DNA of 32,934 bases from Verrucomicrobiota bacterium (GTDB lineage: Bacteria; Verrucomicrobiota; Verrucomicrobiia; Chthoniobacterales; SZAS-18): NCBI GenBank assembly GCA_025353105.1, contig JANXRG010000020.1, forward strand, positions 1-32,934, in the 5' to 3' direction. Numbering within the stretch: the first letter of the stretch is position 1; each line of letters begins with the position of its first letter. Position numbers and translations under genes: made by a program. A model generated the notes under the pieces. It saw nothing but the letters and a program-made list of their open reading frames with translations. It was not told the DNA's origin and made no database searches. Shown here one piece after another: positions 24,202 to 31,383 of the stretch.

Positions 24202-24951
24202 ATGTCGGAACGCTGGCTCCTGATCGAAATCGGAAACACCCACGCAAAATTCGCGGTCGGGTCCGACGGTCGCATCGGCCGGCGACGCGTTCGGGTTCCC
24301 ACGGGCACCCTCAACGCGGCTACACTCGAGCTCGCGAGCGCCCGATTCCGTTTCGACCGCGCCATCCTCTGCTCCGTCGTCCCCCGCGCTTCACGCCACG
24401 TCCACCGCTCTTTCGGCGCGGCCTTACTCGAAGTCTCCGCCTCGTGCGATCTCGGTTTCTCCCTCGCCGGTTATCGCCAGACAAAAACGATCGGCGCCGA
24501 TCGCCTGGCCAACCTCGCGGGTGCGCTCGCCGCGGGCGTCAAGCTGCCGCTCGTCGCGGTTGATGCCGGCACCGCCACGACGTTCGACGTGCTCGATCGG
24601 GCTCTTTGCTTCCGCGGCGGAGTCATCGCGCCGGGGCCCGAGATGTTCACCGACTACCTCCACACGTGCGCTGCGCAATTGCCGATGGTAAACGTGAATC
24701 CGCGCCGGCCTCCGCCCGTCCTCGGCCAATCCACGGGCGCGGCCATCGCCGCCGCGGCCGTGCACGGCTTTCGAGGCATGGCGCGGGAGATCCTCGGGGA
24801 GATCAGGACCACCCTCGGGGTTTCGAACCTGAATATTGTCTTGGCAGGCGGTGCGGCGGACTGGATCGACCCAGCCCCGGCGGACGCCCTGATGCGGGAC
24901 CCGGACCTGACGCTTCGCGGCATGCTGGCCATTGCCCACCGGAATGGCTAG
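24202..24951 (+). CDS. coaX: Type III pantothenate kinase
   Basis: CoaX catalyses the first step of coenzyme A synthesis, ATP-dependent phosphorylation of pantothenate. The 249-residue protein has the ASKHA-fold motifs of the family: IEIGNTHAKFAVG at the N-terminus (phosphate-1-like loop), IGADRLANLAGA, VAVDAGTATTFDVLD (phosphate-2-like) and FRGGVIAPGPEM. The first motif carries Glu where most CoaX proteins have Asp (DxGNT). The ATG at 24202 is chosen because TAAGGA lies 5 bp upstream, one of the few good ribosome sites here; the frame is open to 24169. It is followed by secG after 87 bp. Confidence 0.93.
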   Translation: MSERWLLIEIGNTHAKFAVGSDGRIGRRRVRVPTGTLNAATLELASARFRFDRAILCSVVPRASRHVHRSFGAALLEVSASCDLGFSLAGYRQTKTIGADRLANLAGALAAGVKLPLVAVDAGTATTFDVLDRALCFRGGVIAPGPEMFTDYLHTCAAQLPMVNVNPRRPPPVLGQSTGAAIAAAAVHGFRGMAREILGEIRTTLGVSNLNIVLAGGAADWIDPAPADALMRDPDLTLRGMLAIAHRNG

Positions 24952-25038
24952 CCCCCGGTCGCAATCCCGATTTTACAAGCGGTCGATCTCATCCCATCTT
25001 ACGCGCCCGTTTTACTCCGCCGCTCCCGTCGTCCGCCC

Positions 25039-25500
25039 ATGAACATTCTCATCAACCTTTGTATCGGTCTTCACATCGTGCTCTGCTTCCTGATTGTCGT
25101 TGTCGTGCTCATGCAGCGCCCGAAGAGCGAAGGCCTCGGCGCGGCGTTCGGCGGCGGAATGACGGAGAACATCTTCGGCGCGCGCACGACCGACGTGCTG
25201 CAGAAGTTCACGAGCTACCTCGCCGGCGGCTTTTTCTTCCTGACGGTCCTCCTGGCTTTTCTCTACGCGAAGCAAAGCGTTGGCGGGACAGCCATTCAGA
25301 GCAAATTACTGAGTATTCCGGCCGCCACCACGCCGGCCGCGGCCCCCGCTTCTTCACCGGCGACTGGCACCGCTCCTGCCGTCGTGCCTGCAACCCCGCC
25401 TGCAGCGTCACCCGCTCCCACGGAGGCAGCGCCGGCCCCCCGCGCCGCCTCGTCGCCGACCGCCACCGAGGCGGCCCCTGCTGCGACGCCCACGAAGTAA
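25039..25500 (+). CDS. secG: Protein translocase subunit SecG
   Basis: SecG is the small accessory subunit of the SecYEG channel in the inner membrane. The protein has two membrane segments (about 4-25 and 60-77) around the conserved loop MQRPKSEGLGAAFGGG, with GLGAAFGGG at residues 32-40. At 153 residues it is longer than the usual 75-115 because of a low-complexity alanine/proline/threonine tail of about 70 residues. The frame starts at ATG 25039, 87 bp after coaX on the same strand. Confidence 0.93.
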   Translation: MNILINLCIGLHIVLCFLIVVVVLMQRPKSEGLGAAFGGGMTENIFGARTTDVLQKFTSYLAGGFFFLTVLLAFLYAKQSVGGTAIQSKLLSIPAATTPAAAPASSPATGTAPAVVPATPPAASPAPTEAAPAPRAASSPTATEAAPAATPTK

Positions 25501-25545
25501 CGCACGGATGGTTCTTCGCATCGATCCGACGCGGTACCAGCGGTC

Positions 25546-25667
25546 GGGATCACCGTCCCCGGTCGTCCAAAATTCCCCCCGTCGCGCCTTCCGGTCGGGG
25601 AGCCTGACGATCGGCTCTGTTGCCTCGTCCTATGGATCAGATTGGGACAACCGGAGACGGTCGTCCC
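25546..25667. repeat. Inverted pair of REP-like hairpins, locus 2
   Basis: The left unit at 25546-25568 is GGGATCACCG-TCCC-CGGTCGTCC (reverse orientation). The right unit at 25644-25667 is GGGACAACCG-GAGA-CGGTCGTCCC (forward orientation), followed by TACC. About 75 bp lies between them. This is the same unit, order and spacing as at 5961-6080. It fills most of the 186-bp gap after secG and precedes a convergent hypothetical gene, so it might also help end the secG transcript. Confidence 0.7.
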
Positions 25668-25686
25668 TACCATTCGCCGCTAACAT

Positions 25687-26019
25687 CTACCATTTCGACA
25701 GCGGCTCGTGCGGATTTTTCAGCCATTTCTTGAGCAGGAAGGTGGCTTCAACTCGCGAGCAGTCGTCCGCGATGAAAACGTCGTGCTTCGCGTCATCTAC
25801 CTGGAGCGTCCGCTTCCGATAAATCACCGGTTTGATGATCGGTTTCCCCTTCATCTCGGCCATTTGGTGAAGACTCAAGATTTGCAGGCCCTCGTCGATT
25901 TCCGATTCAAGCACAGGGGGCCATCCCCCGAGCAGAAGACGCCGGGCCAACGCGCTCGGCTGGGATTCGGCAGGCGAGGCTTCGCCACTCGGGGGCGATT
26001 CGTCACCAAGGGAAATCAT
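25687..26019 (-). CDS. Hypothetical protein, 110 residues
   Basis: I do not recognise a family. The frame encodes a soluble, charged protein with a Ser/Pro-rich N-terminus, then a compact segment containing SEIDEGLQILSLHQMAE and a basic/hydrophobic part with KPIIKPVIYRKRTLQVDD. It has no signal peptide or membrane segment. It was preferred over the overlapping plus-strand frame (25708-26034) because its composition looks more protein-like, with mixed charged and hydrophobic segments. It lies divergently from the peptide-binding lipoprotein gene, with 185 bp between starts, and converges on secG with a REP-like pair between. Confidence 0.5.
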   Translation of the reverse strand: MISLGDESPPSGEASPAESQPSALARRLLLGGWPPVLESEIDEGLQILSLHQMAEMKGKPIIKPVIYRKRTLQVDDAKHDVFIADDCSRVEATFLLKKWLKNPHEPLSKW

Positions 26020-26204
26020 TCTTCAAAAGTGTAGGCCGGTGAATTGCGCTCGACAAGGTCGGAAGACTTCAAGCCGTTCCCGTGCCGCGCCCGGCGCTTT
26101 GAGTGCCGCGGCGCCGCGAGTATCTCTCTCGCCCCTGCCGCGTCCTGCCCCCTCCGATTTACGTCCGCGCTACCAATCCTTCCCTGCCTCGCTATTCTCC
26201 CACC

Positions 26205-27794
26205 GTGTTCCTGTTCTCTGCGCTCCGCTTCGGCCTGATCCTTGCGATCGCCGCGCTGGCCGCCTGCGACCAGTCCGCCGCTGGCCGTGCTGATCTCGTC
26301 GTCCTCAACGGCGCCGAGCCCGAGACGCTTGACCCGCATTTGATGACCGGCCAGCTCGAGCAACGGCTCGCCTATGCGCTCTACGAGGGCCTCGTCTTCA
26401 ACGACGAAGCCGGGGAAATCCAGCCCGGCGTCGCGGAAAGTTGGGACATGTCGCCCGACGGCCTTACCTACACGTTTCACCTCCGCCGGAATGCCACCTG
26501 GTCCAATGGCGACCCGGTTACCGCGTCTGATTTTGTCGCATCGTGGAAGCGCTGCCTGGAACCCGCGACCGCCGCGGAATACGCCGGGCAGCTGCACTAC
26601 ATCAAGAATGCAAAGCCCTTCAACGAGGGCACGCTCAAGAATTTTTCGCCGGTCGGGATTCGCGCAGAGGATGACCACACGCTGGTCGTCGAACTGGAAA
26701 ATCCGACTCCGTTTTTCATCGGCTTGTGCGCGACCACGCCGCTGCTCCCAGTGCATGCGACCACCATCGCCGCGAAGGACGGATTGTGGATGCGACCCGG
26801 GAAAATGGTCACCAACGGCGCGTACGAACTCGCCGCGTGGCGCTTGAACGATCGTATCCGCCTCCGCAAGAATCCACGCTACTGGGCGAAGGACGGCGTC
26901 AAAATGGAGACCATCGACGTGCTCCCGATCAACCGGCCGAACACCGCGTTGAATTTCTACGGCTCGGGCCAGGCGGACGTCATCATCGACAAATTTCTGA
27001 CGCCGGTCGGGCTGCTGGCGGAACTCAAGAAGCGGACCGATTTTCATTCCGGCCCGTTCCTCGGCGTGCTCTTTCTGCGCTTCAATGTCACGCGCAAGCC
27101 GTTCAACGATTCGCGCGTGCGCCTCGCGTTCGCGTACGCCATCGACCGGAAGGAAATCTGCGAGAAGATTTTGAAGGCGGGTGAAATCCCGGCGTTTTCC
27201 ATGACGCCGCCCGGCACGGGCGGTTACGCGCCTCCCCGGGGCGTGGTGTTCGATGAGGACCGCGCGCAACTCCTGCTCGCCGCGGCTGGCTATCCCGGCG
27301 GCAAGGGTTTCCCGCCCGTCAGCTATCTCTACAACGAAGGCGATCTCAGCGCGGCGGTCGCGGTGGAGCTACAGGCGATGTTTAAGCGCGTGCTCAACGT
27401 GCAGGTGAACCTGCGGCCGATGGAGAACAAGGTGTATCAAGTCACGATGAGCCAACTCGATTACGACCTCTGCCGCTCAAGCTGGATCGGCGACTACAAC
27501 GACCCGAACACGTTTCTCGATCTCTTCCTCACCGGCGCCGGCAACAACCGCACCGGTTGGAGCAATCCCGCGTACGACAAGCTCATCGGCGACGCCGCCG
27601 CGGAACTCGATCTGGAAAAGCGCCACGCCATCTTCCGTCGCGCGGAGCAGCTCCTCATCAGCGAAGGCGCCCCCGTCGCGCCGATTCATTTTTATGTCGG
27701 CGTCCAGATGTACGACGCCGGCCGCCTCGGCGGCCTCCAGGCCAACCTGCTCGACGAGCACCCGTTCAAGAGCATGTACTGGAAGAAGCGCTGA
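26205..27794 (+). CDS. Peptide ABC transporter substrate-binding lipoprotein (OppA/SBP_bac_5 family)
   Basis: This family captures oligopeptides outside the inner membrane for an ABC importer. The mature part begins with LVVLNGAEPETLDPHL and contains YEGLVFND, VAESWDMSPDGLTYTFHLR, NGDPVTASDFVASWKRCL and the later FNVTRKPFNDSRVRLAFAYAIDR, all hallmarks of SBP_bac_5 proteins. A GTG start at 26205 gives a lipoprotein signal (hydrophobic core LILAIAALAAC, lipobox Cys at residue 21) and a protein of 529 residues. The ATG at 26103 would place a 34-residue unlikely extension before it. No permease or ATPase genes are adjacent, so the partner transporter is elsewhere or this is an orphan binding protein. 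Confidence 0.9.
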   Translation: MFLFSALRFGLILAIAALAACDQSAAGRADLVVLNGAEPETLDPHLMTGQLEQRLAYALYEGLVFNDEAGEIQPGVAESWDMSPDGLTYTFHLRRNATWSNGDPVTASDFVASWKRCLEPATAAEYAGQLHYIKNAKPFNEGTLKNFSPVGIRAEDDHTLVVELENPTPFFIGLCATTPLLPVHATTIAAKDGLWMRPGKMVTNGAYELAAWRLNDRIRLRKNPRYWAKDGVKMETIDVLPINRPNTALNFYGSGQADVIIDKFLTPVGLLAELKKRTDFHSGPFLGVLFLRFNVTRKPFNDSRVRLAFAYAIDRKEICEKILKAGEIPAFSMTPPGTGGYAPPRGVVFDEDRAQLLLAAAGYPGGKGFPPVSYLYNEGDLSAAVAVELQAMFKRVLNVQVNLRPMENKVYQVTMSQLDYDLCRSSWIGDYNDPNTFLDLFLTGAGNNRTGWSNPAYDKLIGDAAAELDLEKRHAIFRRAEQLLISEGAPVAPIHFYVGVQMYDAGRLGGLQANLLDEHPFKSMYWKKR

Positions 27795-27818
27795 AGAAGC
27801 CGTCGAGGGTCGAGAGCT

Positions 27819-27928
27819 TTGTAGCCGGCCGCGCTGAGGCCGGGGCGCGTGTGACATCTGAGTCGAGGGATGGTCGCCATCCAGATTGCGGGTTCCATCC
27901 GCCCCGGCCCCAGCGAGGCTGGCTACAA
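27819..27928. repeat. 110-bp element with 29-bp inverted ends between convergent genes
   Basis: The left end (27819-27847) starts TTGTAGCCGGCCGCGC and the right end (27900-27928) is its reverse complement with 3 mismatches in 29. Inside lies a small hairpin GGATGG-TCG-CCATCC at 27868-27882. The right end touches the NIF3-family stop codon at 27929, and the left end begins 24 bp after the stop of the peptide-binding lipoprotein. It may be a mobile palindromic repeat that also acts as a two-way terminator. No flanking target duplication is obvious. Confidence 0.8.
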
Positions 27929-28684
27929 CTACATTCCGCTGGGATGGTCGATGAACTCCCACGGCACGCCAAACTTCGCCGCCACATGGGCGGCGAGCGC
28001 CTTCACGCCGAGCGTCTCGGTCGCGTAGTGGCCGCCATAGAGAATATTGATGCCCAGTTCTTCGGCGAGCCCAAAGGTCCAGTGCTGGCCTTCACCGGTG
28101 ACAAAGGTCTCGACCCCGCAGGCCGCCACGTCGCGCGCCTCCGCCCCGGCGCCACCGGTGATCACGCCGACCATTCCCACCTGTTTCGAACCGCCCGGGC
28201 ACACCGTGACTCGGCCTCCGACCGCGAACTCGAGCCGCCGCACTAACTCATCGCGCGTGATGTCCAGCCGCGCTTTGCGTCCGACCAGCGTGCCTTTGAG
28301 ATCGAGGAAGGGCTCCGGATTCTGAAGCCCAAGTGCCTTCGCGAGCAGGGCGTTGTTCCCGAATTCCGGATGCACATCCAGCGGCAGATGCGCGCTGTAT
28401 ACCGCCAGGCCGGCCTCGATCGCCGCTCGCCACATGTGAAACCAGCGCCCCCGCAGCGGCTGCACCCCGCCCCAAAACAGCCCGTGGTGAACCAGCAACA
28501 GGTCCACCCCGCGCTCGACGGCGCGCGAGACAGTCGTCACGTTGGCGTCCACCGCGGCCGCCACCTTGGTCACGCGATTCGCGGCATTCTCGAGCTGGAG
28601 CCCGTTGCAGGCGTTCGGCCAGTCGTCGATTTCGTCAATGCGCAGCAATTGGTCGAGGTACGTGCGGAGGTCGGAGAGGATCAT
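27929..28684 (-). CDS. NIF3-like / DUF34 dinuclear metal-binding family protein
   Basis: NIF3/DUF34 proteins bind two metal ions; some are annotated as GTP cyclohydrolase I type 2, but the general function is uncertain. The 251-residue protein has the family motifs PNACNGLQLEN, LLLVHHGLFWGG (two metal-ligand His), YSAHLPLDVHPEFGNN and GEGQHWTFGLAEELGINILYGGHYATE near the C-terminus. ATG at 28684 (MILSDLRTYLDQLL) was chosen, because the frame upstream to 28789 looks non-coding. It is divergent from ychF (107 bp between starts) and its stop abuts the palindromic element at 27819-27928. Confidence 0.92.
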   Translation of the reverse strand: MILSDLRTYLDQLLRIDEIDDWPNACNGLQLENAANRVTKVAAAVDANVTTVSRAVERGVDLLLVHHGLFWGGVQPLRGRWFHMWRAAIEAGLAVYSAHLPLDVHPEFGNNALLAKALGLQNPEPFLDLKGTLVGRKARLDITRDELVRRLEFAVGGRVTVCPGGSKQVGMVGVITGGAGAEARDVAACGVETFVTGEGQHWTFGLAEELGINILYGGHYATETLGVKALAAHVAAKFGVPWEFIDHPSGM

Positions 28685-28791
28685 AAGGCGTGGGACGCGA
28701 CGCAAAAGTTGCACGCATCGCCGGGGAGGGCTAATGACGGCGTCCGCCCGCTCCGGGCGACTCGAACGTTCACCTCCATCATTTTCCATTC

Positions 28792-29928
28792 ATGCTCAGC
28801 GCGGGAATCGTCGGTCTGCCCAACGTCGGCAAGTCCACCCTCTTCAATGCCGTCACGCGCACCCGCAAGGCGCAGGCGGCGAATTATCCGTTCTGCACGA
28901 TCGATCCGAATGTCGGCGTCGTGACCGTTCCGGACGCCCGCCTTACGGTCCTCAGCAAGATCTCCGGCTCACAAAAGCTCATTCCCGCCGCGATTAACTT
29001 TGTCGACATCGCCGGGCTCGTGAGCGGCGCGAGCGCCGGCGAGGGCCTAGGCAACCAGTTCCTCAGCCACATCCGCGAGACCGACGCCATCGTGCAGGTC
29101 GTGCGCTGCTTCGAGGACGCCGACATTCACCACGTCAGCGGAACGGTCGACCCCGTGCGCGACATCGAGGTTATCAACACGGAATTAATTCTCGCCGATC
29201 TCGCGTCCGCACAGAAACGCCGCGACCGCCAGGCCAAGTCCGCGAAATCCGGCGACAAGCTCGCGCAGGCTGAGATCACGCTGCTCGATCGGTTGATCCC
29301 ACAGCTCGATACGGGCAAGCCCGCACACATTTTCACGGTCAACGACGAGGAGAAGAAACTGCTCAAGTCGTTTTTCCTGCTTTCCGCCAAGCCCACGATT
29401 TTCGCGTGCAACGTCGCCGAGGCGGACCTCGCGTCGTTCGCCGACGGTAAAACCGACACCTCGACGCCCGCCGGCAAACACGTCGCCGCGGTGCGCGAAT
29501 ACGTGAAGAACCATCTCGAAACCGAGGCGGTCGTGATCAGCGCGCAGATCGAAAGCGAGCTGGTCGATCTTTCGGAAGAAGAGGCCGCGAGCTATTTGAA
29601 GGAGCTGGGCGTCGGCGAGGAGGGCAGCGGCGTCAGCGCGTTGATTCGCGCCGTCTATCATTTGCTCGGCCTGCAGACCTATCTCACGACCGGCGAAAAG
29701 GAGACCCGCGCGTGGACCATCCACAAGGGCGACAAGGCGCCGGTCGCAGCGGGCGTGATTCACTCCGATTTTGAGCGCGGCTTCATCGCCGCGGAAGTCA
29801 CCGCCTACGATGAACTCGTGAAGTACGGTTCGTTTGTGAAGGCCCGCGAGGCCGGCCGCCTGCGCATCGAAGGGAAGGAATACGTCATGCAGGATGGCGA
29901 CGTGGTGGAGTTTCGCTTCAACGTCTGA
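28792..29928 (+). CDS. ychF: Redox-/stress-linked P-loop NTPase YchF (Obg family)
   Basis: YchF is a conserved ribosome-associated ATPase of the Obg family. The 378-residue protein starts [16 protein letters not shown], with the P-loop at residues 8-16, followed by [15 protein letters not shown] and [21 protein letters not shown] (G3 region). The usual NKxD is replaced by NVAE (in [10 protein letters not shown]), which is the family's known reason for preferring ATP. The C-terminal TGS domain ends [16 protein letters not shown]. The convergent moxR gene ends 12 bp after its stop. The start ATG at 28792 gives the canonical N-terminus without a clear ribosome site. Confidence 0.97.
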   Translation: MLSAGIVGLPNVGKSTLFNAVTRTRKAQAANYPFCTIDPNVGVVTVPDARLTVLSKISGSQKLIPAAINFVDIAGLVSGASAGEGLGNQFLSHIRETDAIVQVVRCFEDADIHHVSGTVDPVRDIEVINTELILADLASAQKRRDRQAKSAKSGDKLAQAEITLLDRLIPQLDTGKPAHIFTVNDEEKKLLKSFFLLSAKPTIFACNVAEADLASFADGKTDTSTPAGKHVAAVREYVKNHLETEAVVISAQIESELVDLSEEEAASYLKELGVGEEGSGVSALIRAVYHLLGLQTYLTTGEKETRAWTIHKGDKAPVAAGVIHSDFERGFIAAEVTAYDELVKYGSFVKAREAGRLRIEGKEYVMQDGDVVEFRFNV

Positions 29929-29940
29929 CGTCGTTGAAGA

Positions 29941-30927
29941 TCATGCTCCGCGCAGCGCTTCCTCGATGATCCGATCCGGCGTCACGCCCTCGGCTTCGCC
30001 TTCGAAATTCAGGATGAGACGATGACGCAGCGCCGCCAGTGCCGCGCGATCCAGATCCGCCTTCGCCACGTGGTAACGGCCGTCGAGCAGCGCGTAAATC
30101 TTGCCCGCCAGAATCAGCGCCTGCACTCCGCGCGGACTCGCACCGTAACGGACATACTTCTTCGCCAGCGGCGTGGCCCGGTCGCTCTCGGGATGCGTCG
30201 CCAGCACCAGATGAATCGCGTGCGCCTGAATCTCCCGCGTCATCGGAACCTCGCGAACGAGGTCACGCAACGAGGAAACGTCGGTCGCGGTGATCACCTT
30301 CTGCACGGTCGGCGTGTGCGCCTCCGTGGTCCGCTCGATGATCGTGTGGAGATCCTCCTCCGACGGATAACCGATTTTCAGCTTGAAGAAGAAACGGTCG
30401 AGCTGCGCCTCGGGCAGCGGGTACGTACCCTCCATCTCGAGCGGATTTTGCGTCGCGAGCACGAGGAAAGGCGCCTGCATCCGGCGCGTCTCGCCGGCGA
30501 CCGTGACCTGTTTCTCCTGCATCGCCTCCAGCAGCGCGCTCTGCGTCTTTGGGGTGGCGCGATTGATTTCATCGGCCAGCAGCAGGTTGGTGAAGATTGG
30601 CCCCGGTTGAAATTCAAAGCTGCGCCGGCCGGACCCGTCCTCGCGAATGATGTTCGTGCCAATGACGTCGGCGGGCATCAGGTCGGGCGTGAACTGGATG
30701 CGCGAAAAATGCAGGTTCACCGCCGCGGCGAGCGTGCGGACGAGGGCGGTCTTGCCGAGACCGGGCGCGCCCTCGAGGAGGACGTGGCCATCGGCAAAGA
30801 GGGCGGCGAGCACGCCCTCGATCACTTCGTCCTGGCCGACGATGACGCGTTGCAGCTCCGCCTTCAGGCGGTGAAAATCGTCACGGAATTTGGCGGCGCG
30901 CTCGGCCACCGCGGCAGGTTCGGTCAT
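29941..30927 (-). CDS. moxR: MoxR-family AAA+ ATPase
   Basis: MoxR ATPases act as chaperones that help assemble or activate membrane-linked complexes, often with DUF58 and von Willebrand A proteins encoded next to them. The 328-residue protein has Walker A GAPGLGKT at 53-60, Walker B LLLADE at 115-120 followed by INRATPKTQSALLEAM, and sensor segment LATQNPLEMEGTYPLPEAQ. The common downstream DUF58 gene is not present here: ychF converges instead. Upstream on the same strand are a 47-residue membrane protein and a long coiled-coil membrane protein, which are likely partners. About 210 bp of repeat-rich DNA separates moxR from the small gene. Confidence 0.95.
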   Translation of the reverse strand: MTEPAAVAERAAKFRDDFHRLKAELQRVIVGQDEVIEGVLAALFADGHVLLEGAPGLGKTALVRTLAAAVNLHFSRIQFTPDLMPADVIGTNIIREDGSGRRSFEFQPGPIFTNLLLADEINRATPKTQSALLEAMQEKQVTVAGETRRMQAPFLVLATQNPLEMEGTYPLPEAQLDRFFFKLKIGYPSEEDLHTIIERTTEAHTPTVQKVITATDVSSLRDLVREVPMTREIQAHAIHLVLATHPESDRATPLAKKYVRYGASPRGVQALILAGKIYALLDGRYHVAKADLDRAALAALRHRLILNFEGEAEGVTPDRIIEEALRGA

Positions 30928-30999
30928 GGCGCGGAAACCTATCGGCGGGATCGGTCCAAAGAACAGGACATTTTCGTCTGGGCGATCAAGGAAGGGATA

Positions 31000-31109
31000 A
31001 CAAAATTACCAAATTTTCCAAATTAACGAAATTCAAGGGCGTGGGATGACCGACTTTTTTCTCATCCCAATCTGGTAATCTGGAAAATCCGGCAGTTTTG
31101 TTCAAAAAA
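31000..31109. repeat. Inverted pair of A/T-rich repeats (copies 4 and 5) around a hairpin
   Basis: Copy 4 (31000-31035) is in reverse orientation: CAAAATTACCAAATTTTCCA, then AATTAACGAAATTC. Copy 5 (31068-31109) is forward: CAATCTGGTAATCTGG, then AAAATCCGGCAGTTTTG. Between them TGGGATGA (31042-31049) pairs with TCATCCCA (31062-31069), so the whole stretch could fold into one long imperfect stem-loop. It lies in the leader region of moxR (start at 30927). Confidence 0.8.
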
Positions 31110-31136
31110 TGGCGGCGTTGAATTTGCCGGGTAAAT

Positions 31137-31280
31137 TCATTTGGCGGGCGCCGTGACGAACTCACTGGGGTCCAGCGGCACATACGCACACTTCCGGGCG
31201 AGGACCGCCATGATGAGCAAGAGGCAGATCAACCAGACCAACACGGTCACGAATCGGGATGACGATGCTGTTTCGTTCAT
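31137..31280 (-). CDS. Small single-pass membrane protein (47 residues)
   Basis: An ATG at 31280 opens a 47-codon frame ending in TGA (31137-31139). It encodes MNETASSSRF, then a membrane helix VTVLVWLICLLLIMAVLA, then a short basic-to-neutral tail with YVPLDPSEFVTAPAK. The clean hydrophobic block flanked by polar ends, and its place between moxR and a coiled-coil membrane protein gene on the same strand, support it as real. I know of no family name. There is no evident Shine-Dalgarno site, in line with most genes here. A/T-rich repeats lie on both sides. Confidence 0.6.
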   Translation of the reverse strand: MNETASSSRFVTVLVWLICLLLIMAVLARKCAYVPLDPSEFVTAPAK

Positions 31281-31317
31281 TGGTCACGGTCGATGGCGGT
31301 GCGGAAGTAATGGGTAA

Positions 31318-31359
31318 CTAAATTTCCGAATTGGAAAAAATGGCAATTTTGTAAAAATC
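31318..31359 (+). repeat. A/T-rich dispersed repeat, copy 6
   Basis: The tract reads CTAAATTTCCGAATTGG followed by AAAAAATGGCAATTTTG, and its 3' flank TAAAAATCACAGCATTCAACG resembles those of copies 3 and 5. It lies just upstream of the small membrane protein gene and 25 bp after the stop of the coiled-coil gene (minus strand). Confidence 0.75.
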
Positions 31360-31383
31360 ACAGCATTCAACGCGCGGACAGGA

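Noticed and set aside
25708-26034. A 108-codon plus-strand frame opposite the 110-residue hypothetical gene
   Set aside because: Only one strand is likely coding; this frame looks less protein-like, with no alternating hydrophobic pattern. The choice is not certain.
26016-27269. A 417-codon minus-strand frame
   Set aside because: It is antisense to the peptide-binding lipoprotein gene, which has clear SBP_bac_5 motifs.
31000-31359. Closely spaced A/T-rich repeats that might be a CRISPR array
   Set aside because: The copies vary in sequence, change orientation and have irregular spacing with a gene between them. There are no cas genes, so they are dispersed repeats, not an array.
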